Source: Atrina japonica (lineage: Eukaryota; Mollusca; Bivalvia; Pterioida; Pinnidae). From it: 64,000 nucleotides of DNA. Both the position numbers and the translations under genes were made by a program. How positions within the stretch are numbered: the first letter of the stretch is position 1; every line of letters begins with the position of its first letter. The notes under the pieces are model-generated. The model was given only the letters and a program-made list of their open reading frames with translations, was not told where the DNA came from and did not search any database. Below are positions 47,340 through 64,000 of the stretch, piece after piece. Location: positions 724,001-788,000 of the forward strand of contig BROG01000227.1 of the NCBI GenBank assembly GCA_030159075.1, in the 5' to 3' direction.

Positions 47340-48348
47340 GAAGTTTGTAAAGCATGAATGTGTTGTTATATTGATCTTCCATATATGCCATTCACTCTTG
47401 ACATTATCATAATGTCATTTGTTTGTCAGTTGCCCTGTATTAACAGTGTAGGACAATGACTTAGGGATATTTTGTTCTTATCGCCAGTAGAAAAAAAACG
47501 GGATTATCTGATACATCATCACAATTAATTGTACGATTTACAGATGTGTTAATGTCAACCTCAGTAAATCGGGAGACATGCTGTTGTTATCACTCTGATG
47601 TTGACTTTATATCATCATCATCGTTGTGTTAAAGCTGTTTAAATGTGATGTCATTCGTCACATGATCCTTAGAACAAGAAAACATAAAACATTCTGGATG
47701 ACGTCTCCTGAAAATATCTTTTTTTAGTATTTTCACATATCAACATCAGGGATGATTTCATCGTCTTTGATTGCAAGATAAGAGATGTATCACATTATCC
47801 TTCCAACATTTTTCTTTTTCTACAGCCTTGTTTTATTTGGTGTCATTGATGTCAGATTATTTGATGTCAGGAGTTCATTTTTTGTGCCAATGTTATCTCT
47901 AGTGTCCTTTTTAATTAAGTATCTCAGAAACTTGTCATTTTTTTTATGTCATCGACCCGTCAGTAATATTAGGTTATCTACAAAAATTACCTGGTTCTCA
48001 GACAACTGATTTTGAAAATGGGGCAAGATAGGTGGGGCTTTTATTTAATGTTTTATTTCCAATCCCATATGGGTAGCATTTTCTTTATGGACTATTTTCA
48101 TATGAGTAGGGTTTTCTTTCTGAACTATTTTCATATGTGTAGGGTTTTCTTTATGGACTATTTTCATATGAGTAGGGTTTTCTTTATGGACTATTTTCAT
48201 ATGGGCAGTTTTTTTTTATTGTCCTAAACAACTCGACATATAAGTGAAATTTTCTTTGTATATGCATACATCATTGTTGTGCAATTTTGCCAAAAGTAAG
48301 ACACAGAAGTGTATTTTGTGGACTTTGATCAGCATTACAAATGACAAC
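47340..48348. other. APLF 3' UTR or intergenic; small 33-bp array
   Basis: No gene is visible. At about 48060-48210 the string ACTATTTTCATATGAGTAGG GTTTTCTTTATGG recurs four times. Confidence 0.5.
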
Positions 48349-48595
48349 GGGCATCCCTGGCCGAGTGGTTAGACCATTGCGCCTTGAACCATGAAATCTC
48401 ACACTTCTGGTCAGAGCAGGTTTGAGCCCCCCGCTGGAACCTAATCTGATTTTGTGAGAAAGTTTGCTAGTTTACTTGCAAAAGGCCAATGGTCTCTTCC
48501 TGGGAACATTTTATCCGGGCTCTCTCGTCCACCACTAAAAACAGGCGCCACCATATAACTGAAAAATTGTTGAGTGTGGTTTAAACACTATTCAA
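48349..48595 (+). mobile_element. tRNA-SINE family A, near full length
   Basis: Head TGGCCGAGTGGTTAGACCAT, B box CAGGTTTGAGCCCC, then the body and the tail GTTGAGTGTGGTTTAAACAC. Together with the copies at 37589, 46406, 49329, 49712, 58668 (minus) and 63508 it defines the family. Confidence 0.8.
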
Positions 48596-49328
48596 AATTC
48601 TAATTCAAACAAACGACAATAAATATGTTCTCAGCTGAAATATGGGTAGATGGGTGTTTTTTTTATTATTCAGCAATATAAACAACCCATAGACAAAAAT
48701 TCTAGAGGCAAGGGATGAGCTGATAACCAGATATATTTTTGATTTAGCCTCATTGAGATGTGTCCTGTTATTTTGAGATGATGACGATGTCATTGATATC
48801 ACTCTTTGATACTAAGGTACTTGATGTCACAGACTTGATCCCGATAAATTGTATTTTATATTGTCTTAAGAAATTTGATGATGTAAGTTGTCACATGTTT
48901 TTTTTTATGCATTATTTGGACACAGCGTTGGTAATCATATTGTTTCTATCATAATGTGAAATTGATACTATCATACTGTAATGTATTTGAACTTCAGACA
49001 TTTATCCTGTAATGGCTTAATATTGCTACATGTACTGCCATTAAGGTTTGACCTATCAATGCATTGATTTTAAAAACTTACGCATGCTGTTTTTAGAACA
49101 TTTTAATTTTAGTGGATTTATCAATATACGTACTTACTCATAATGAGAGTACTAAAATATTATGAGAATTTAGTTTTATGATTTTTGAATCATTTTTGCC
49201 CATAATTTTTGTTTTTTGTTTTAAAAAATCATTGATGGAAAAGATTCAAGAGTTTATATATTGATTGATGGATGATATAGATCACCTGGTGACCTCATTG
49301 TTTATTGGATTCAATCAGCAGTTTGAAT
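48596..49328. other. AT-rich intergenic stretch
   Basis: Nothing recognised beyond a few TGATGTCA-type short repeats. Confidence 0.5.
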
Positions 49329-49510
49329 GGGGCCTCCATGGCTGAGTGGTTAGAGCATCGCGCGTTGAACCATGAAGTCTCTCACTTCTGGTCAATGCAA
49401 GTTTGACCCCATGCTGGAACTTAGGCTGATTTTTGCGAGAAAGTTTGCCAGTTTACTTGGGGAAGACTGGTGGTCTCTTGCCTACCAATAAAAACTGGCA
49501 TAAAACACCT
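49329..49510 (+). mobile_element. tRNA-SINE family A
   Basis: Head CCATGGCTGAGTGGTTAGAG, then GCAAGTTTGACCCCATG and the body; the 3' part is shortened. Confidence 0.75.
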
Positions 49511-49711
49511 TTCACAATAAAGAATCGAAGCATTTTGAATGTAAGAGCAAGTCATGAAAGAGACCACCCCAGCAAGTTGAAAATGAAGTGTGGAGATGAT
49601 TTGGGTGGCAACTATGGCAGTGGTATCTGTAAGTAGATTCAATCATGGCATATACTAACATCAATAACAGTTGTTGTCAATTATCATTATATTGTACATA
49701 CAATTAATAAA

Positions 49712-49905
49712 ACCATGAAATCTCTCACCACTAGTCAGCTTGAGTTTGAGCCCCACTGGAACTTAAAACTTATTTTGTAATATAAAGTTTACCAGTTTTC
49801 TTTTAAAAGGCCAGTGGTCTCTTACCCAGTGTATTGTAATTGGATTGCCTCCTCCACCATTTAAAACTGGCTGCCAACATATAAACAGAAAATTTATTAA
49901 ATTGT
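49712..49905 (+). mobile_element. tRNA-SINE family A, 5'-truncated
   Basis: Starts within the anticodon-arm region (ACCATGAAATCTCTCACCAC), has B box GAGTTTGAGCCCC and the usual body. Confidence 0.7.
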
Positions 49906-51333
49906 TGAACACTATTTAAACAAACATAAATCACAGAGTTGAAAGCAGTGGGACTGAATTATTTTATGTGGATTGAGATGGATGTCTATATAGGTCAGCG
50001 TGATCTTGGTATGAGAAAGTTATACAGTATATTTACTGTTTTCCTGAGGAACAGTCATACAGGACTATTACTAATTCATAAAGAAATCGGATTGTTTACA
50101 AATTTTTCATCTTTGATCTCTATTATATCTAATTCACATAATTTGGCGGGGCGGAGTTACCTTTGGATTTTCATTCGGATGATTCTACTCAATTTTCCGT
50201 TATAACAAGCTGCACGGGGAAAGGACATTTTATTCCTCACTGGATACTACTCTCTTATGTAGGGTGACAAGTAGGAACAATTACTTTCAACAGTGTAATT
50301 TTACTGTTGTTATGCTTTATTACCTAAAATTTAAACTCATCCAGGTCAAAAAAAGAGTTCACAAGACTCCACCCCGCCAGGTTACCGTATATGGATTTGA
50401 CTATATCATATCTGATACCGTTACATTGTTTTTTACCATACAGGTTTTATTTCACTAATCTCTAGTGTAAATCGATGAAATATTTTAATTTTGCAAACAC
50501 ACAGGTGGAATCAAATTATCTCGTCAGTTTGTTTTCAGTATTATATATAAATGTACACCAGGATTTCATGGTGTGTCTCGTCATCTTCTTGTGCTATTCT
50601 TTTGTTAGGTGACCTTTAAAATAAGGTTAACAAAGGTTATGTTTGAATGGCCTTTATAGGCAGGTGCCCTTTATACAGAGGTAGCATTTAATGGAAGTTT
50701 GACAGTAATTTTTTACTTTTCATCCCAGTCAGAAATGATATTATTCTTTCCTAAAGACTTTTGATCGTAAATCGAATGGCTTTTTTGATACTGTCTATAA
50801 TTCATCAACTAGTATTTAGTAAACTTTTTTATATCTATATATACTTTTTGTAAAAAAAAATTAAATCTATATCAAAATTAAATGTTCAATTTCAAGACAA
50901 ATAGCTTGTAATTTTACAGCATTTTCAGCTGTACAAGAAATACTTTTGTTCAATTGAATGATACGAGAACAGTGATGCTGGTCTAAAGGAAATATTTTTG
51001 TATATTTAACACTTCCATCACTGGTGTATTCCATGCTGTTGTTGTTCTTTTATTTTAAAGTTTTTTTTTGTAGATATTACATCTCTATGTTGATCATGGT
51101 TTTAAATTGCAATATTTTTATGTCTCTTGTATTCTAGATCGTTTTTAGTGTCAAGTGCATTTTGTGGAAGTTTATTTTGCTCGCTTTTAGTACGCAACAT
51201 TTTTTCATTACCTGTACAGTTTCATGTTAACAACTCGCTGTCGACATCAAATGTTGGGGTCATTCGTTGTTCCAATACATTAAATCAGAATCAGATAAAA
51301 GTGTTGTTCTCTTTTATGTAGATCTGTAAATAA
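49906..51333. other. AT-rich intergenic stretch
   Basis: No gene is visible. A decayed MITE-like fragment lies near 50640-50710 (CCTTTATAGGCAGGTGCCC). Confidence 0.5.
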
Positions 51334-51515
51334 AGTGAAACCTGTATATATAACGACCTCCTTAGGGACACAAGAAAACTGATCTTTATAGGGAGGTGGT
51401 TCTTAAATAGAGGTTGATTTGTACACAAATGGTACTGTTGGGAACAGCCAAAAAAAAAAAGTCTTTGTGATCAGGTGGTCTTTATACACAGGTGGTCACT
51501 TAAGGTTTTAGCTGT
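51334..51515. mobile_element. pogo/Tigger-like MITE
   Basis: AGTGAAACCTGTATATATAA CGACCTCCTTAGGGACA; the right end GGTGGTCACTTAAGGTTTTA is decayed. Related to 56764-56942 and to a fragment near 60404. Confidence 0.55.
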
Positions 51516-51829
51516 CCTATGCAACTTTTCAAAATCCTTACAGGTATACCAAGGTAAAGTGGCACATCCAGGTTCTGTCTAAAACCAAAACGATACGGTC
51601 TATTTTCCAAAAATAGGTTGTATAGAAAAAACATTGCCTGGCATGGATTCCATACATTTCTGAAGCTCTAATACATGTATTTTTGTACCAACAAGAAGTC
51701 CATCACCCCTGTTTATGTGATTTAATTTAATACTTCTTGTGTCTGTAAACATGTGCCAATTTACCTTGGTAAACCTATATAAAGTGCTAAAATACTAAAC
51801 AAATTTGCTGTTTATAAATCTTCAATATT

Positions 51830-52475
51830 TTCAGATTTTTATGCCCCTTCACAGGATTAAGATATCTTAATTGTCTTTGTTGAATGGTAGATAACAGCTT
51901 GGTTATGTAGTATTTTTTCTCCTCAGCATTGCTTGTCCTGGCCAGAACTTTTGACCTAGGCTCATACCCTTTTGCATGTAGGTGTATAACCATAATGTGG
52001 TGTGTCATGTACCATTATAACCTTGACCTCAAGGTTTTATGACTAAATTTATAGTATTTCCAGTCCTGGCCAGAACTTTTGACCTAGGCTCATACCCTTT
52101 TGCATGTAGGTGTATAACCATAATGTGGTGTGTCATGTACCATTATAACCTTGACCTCAAGGTCATATTATGACTAAATTTATAGTATTTCCAGTCCTGG
52201 CCAGAACTTTTGACCTAGGCTCATACCCTTTTGCATGTAGGTGTATAACCATAATGTGGTGTGTCATGTACCATTATAACCTTGACCTCAAGGTCATATT
52301 ATGACTAAATTTATAGTATTTCCAGTCCTGGCCAGAACTTTTGACCTAGGCTCATACCCTTTTGCATGTAGGTGTATAACCATAATGTGGTGTGTCATGT
52401 ACCATTATAACCTTGACCTCAAGGTCATATTATGACTAAATTTATAGTATTTCCAGTCCTGGCCAAAACTTGTCT
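51830..52475 (+). repeat. Tandem array, unit about 131 bp, four to five copies, nearly identical
   Basis: Each unit has CCAGTCCTGGCCAGAACTTT TGACCTAGGCTCATACCC and CCTTGACCTCAAGGTCATA. The first copy lacks part of the right end. Near-identity of the copies indicates recent expansion. Confidence 0.9.
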
Positions 52476-52879
52476 TTTCACCTAAGTGTATACATGTATA
52501 TACCCTTTGGCATGTAATGTAAAAAAACCATGAGATGAGGCGTCACATACCATCATGACCTCCATTTGATCTTGACTTGAAGGTCAAATGATGACTAAAA
52601 TTATAGTATTTCTTTATATAGCTTGTAACTTCTTTGTCTTTTGAGATAGGGTTACACTTTTTAGTTCACCATGAGGCAGTCTGTGGCATACTATCATGAC
52701 CTTGACCTTTGAGGTCAACAAAGCTTTTTCAGTTCATTACTGTGTTGTCTCTAACCAAGGTTAATGCATCTTGGTATATAGATGTATAACAAGAACGTTG
52801 TGCTGTACATTCTTCAGGGCACTTTTACTGTATCTGCATTACTTACAGGTGTTACCGTTATTGAAAATTAACTTCTTGC
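52476..52879. other. Diverged continuation of the TGACC-rich repeat
   Basis: More degenerate units (CATGACCTTGACCTTTGAGG TCA) continue to about 52720. No gene was seen. Confidence 0.5.
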
Positions 52880-53138
52880 TTGTTTGTTTATTGTTGTTTA
52901 ACGTCCCACTCAAGAATCTTTCACTCATATGGAGACGTCACCAAATGCCAGTGAAGGGCTTCAAATTTTGGCCTATGGTCAGCACTTACAGCCATTGAGC
53001 AGTGAGGGTTCTTTAACATGCCGACACCCACTGTGACATGGGACCTCGGTTTTTACTGTCTCATCCAAAGGACAGGAAACCAACCTGCCGCCGGCTCGAT
53101 CAAGAGTCAAGCGCACTACCGACTGAGCCAGGTCAGCT
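52880..53138 (-). mobile_element. tRNA-derived SINE of the bivalve V/Deu-like type
   Basis: On the minus strand it opens with a tRNA-like head (GACCTGGCTCAGTCGGTAGT, then TTGATCGAGCC). It continues through GACCATAGGCCAAAATTTGA AGCCC and CATATGAGTGAAAG ATTCTTGAGTGGGACGTTAA. This central and tail sequence is very widespread in mollusc genomes. Identification rests on memory of the family pattern. Confidence 0.7.
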
Positions 53139-53356
53139 CAAATTAACTTCTTTGCGACTCTGAGCAAGATCAGCCATTACACAGTCACCAATACATTTAG
53201 ACATATAAGACAACAATTGTGCAAAACTGATTTTAATATATATATATATATATAATGTCTAGGGGTGATTGGCCTGCTTACAAGCTCCATGAGTAGATTC
53301 AAGTGTTTACATGAATTAGTTCATCTTAACCAGACACTCTCAAGGTTATATGGGGA

Positions 53357-53362
53357 TTTATT
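53357..53362 (-). terminator. Candidate polyadenylation signal for ALDH6A1
   Basis: AATAAA on the minus strand about 325 bases after the ALDH6A1 stop. Confidence 0.3.
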
Positions 53363-53685
53363 CTTAAAACGTGACTCTAAACTTACATGACAAAGACGAG
53401 TATTAAACAATCTGTCCCACCACAGACAGTGGTAGAAAAACTGATACATGTCCACCTGACACCTGCTTGTCAACAAATCTGTATGATACTTTGTAACAAT
53501 ATGTACAATGGCTACAAATAACAATCACTTTACAATGTCAATAGGAATTCACACAATCGACACACACAGTTCCTGAATCTTCTGTAAAGTTCACATTCTG
53601 TTAGCACTTTTATATACATAGCACTGAAGAAGTAGAAGATAAAAAAAAATGCATAAATATTATGGCTGTGAGCCAGTCACAAAAT

Positions 53686-63377
<9,692 letters not shown>

Positions 63378-63507
63378 CTACAATATATAAAGACACATTG
63401 GTTAGACACACACCAGTTCTATAATGTATAATATTGTATTTGTTAGGTATCACTTTTACAATGTTAAATGATGTGCTAGACACATTATACCACTTCCATC
63501 ATGAATA

Positions 63508-63750
63508 GGGGCCTCCGTGGCCGAGTGGTTAGAGCATCATGCTTTGAACCATGTAGTCTCTCACTGCTATTCAGCACAGGTTCAAGCTCTGCTGGAACCT
63601 AAGCTGATTTCTGCCAGTTTACATTGTAATTGGGTTATCATCTTCATCATTAAAAACTGTTTTTTGAAAAGTAGGTCAAAGTCCAAGGTCACTAGCTCAA
63701 AAGTCAAGGTACCAAATGAAAGCTCTTGTCATAAGCATAAATGTGATAAA
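63508..63750 (+). mobile_element. tRNA-SINE family A joined to an inverted TGACC-rich repeat
   Basis: Head GCCTCCGTGGCCGAGTGGTT AGAGCAT and B box AGGTTCAAGCTC up to about 63655. Then AAAAGTAGGTCAAAGTCCAA GGTCA, the reverse complement of the repeat in APLF intron 8. In the ALDH6A1 intron at the right edge. Confidence 0.7.
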
Positions 63751-64000
63751 AATCAGTCCAACTGCTATGCCACAACTGGAGGTTTTTTTAAAATTTTTTA
63801 GAGGGAGATTTGGTCTCAAAACTGGAGATTTTTAATCAACGTTTTTATTTACGTTTTATGGTCATTTATCTTTTTTTTTCTTTTTTTGCATGTAATAACT
63901 TTTGATTGATTTCTTTGTTTTGTTCAATTATTTAGCCATCTGATCTTCTTTTTAATATTATTGCATGCATTTTTCAAGTTTATACACGTACCAGTTCAAT
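63751..64000. other. AT-rich right edge, ALDH6A1 intron
   Basis: No exon recognised; the next upstream ALDH6A1 exon lies outside the window. Confidence 0.5.

Noticed and set aside
63508..63600. tRNA-like sequence with GGCCGAGTGGTTA and a B box
   Set aside because: No closing acceptor stem, and the same head is joined to the same body at several places, so it is a SINE, not a tRNA gene.

Overview
This window is eukaryotic nuclear DNA, most likely from a bivalve or another mollusc. It is AT-rich, the genes are split by canonical GT-AG introns, and the DNA between exons is packed with tandem arrays, foldback elements, tRNA-derived SINEs and LINE debris. The recurrent ATGTACATGTA-type strings, a V/Deu-type SINE typical of bivalves and the strong match of all genes to animal families support this. 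The species cannot be named from the sequence alone.

Four protein-coding genes are supported. (1) LGMN (legumain), minus strand: only the first coding exon (13702-13851) was found. (2) TEX30, an alpha/beta hydrolase, plus strand, four coding exons between 17057 and 22724, 288 residues. (3) APLF, a DNA-repair and histone-chaperone factor, plus strand, 14 coding exons between 27601 and 47339. All splice phases close and give 691 residues: FHA domain, Ku-binding motif, long charged linker, one PBZ zinc finger and an acidic tail. (4) ALDH6A1 (methylmalonate-semialdehyde dehydrogenase), minus strand, ten exons between 63377 and 53686, with the 5' exons beyond the right edge. Gene order is LGMN(-), TEX30(+), APLF(+), ALDH6A1(-). 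LGMN and TEX30 are head to head; APLF and ALDH6A1 are tail to tail. The four do not form a pathway; they are ordinary neighbours.

Mobile DNA: 0.6-5.5 kb holds a dead LINE whose 5' part (endonuclease) is inverted against its 3' part (reverse transcriptase), as in twin priming. At 7.33-13.18 kb a 5.85 kb segment is bounded by identical 36-bp inverted repeats and has no recognisable transposase. At least a dozen pogo/Tigger-like MITEs (CAGTNNAACCT ends, TA at the borders) are scattered through introns, one nested in another. Foldback elements with TTAA borders, two tRNA-SINE families and an RTE-like LINE tail are also present.

Tandem arrays are the most unusual trait, and several touch gene structure. 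One array in ALDH6A1 repeats the last bases of an exon together with its splice donor at least ten times. Another has pushed 29 bases into an ALDH6A1 exon and breaks its frame. A third begins at the TEX30 stop codon. No CRISPR array, rRNA gene, true tRNA gene or prokaryotic feature was seen.
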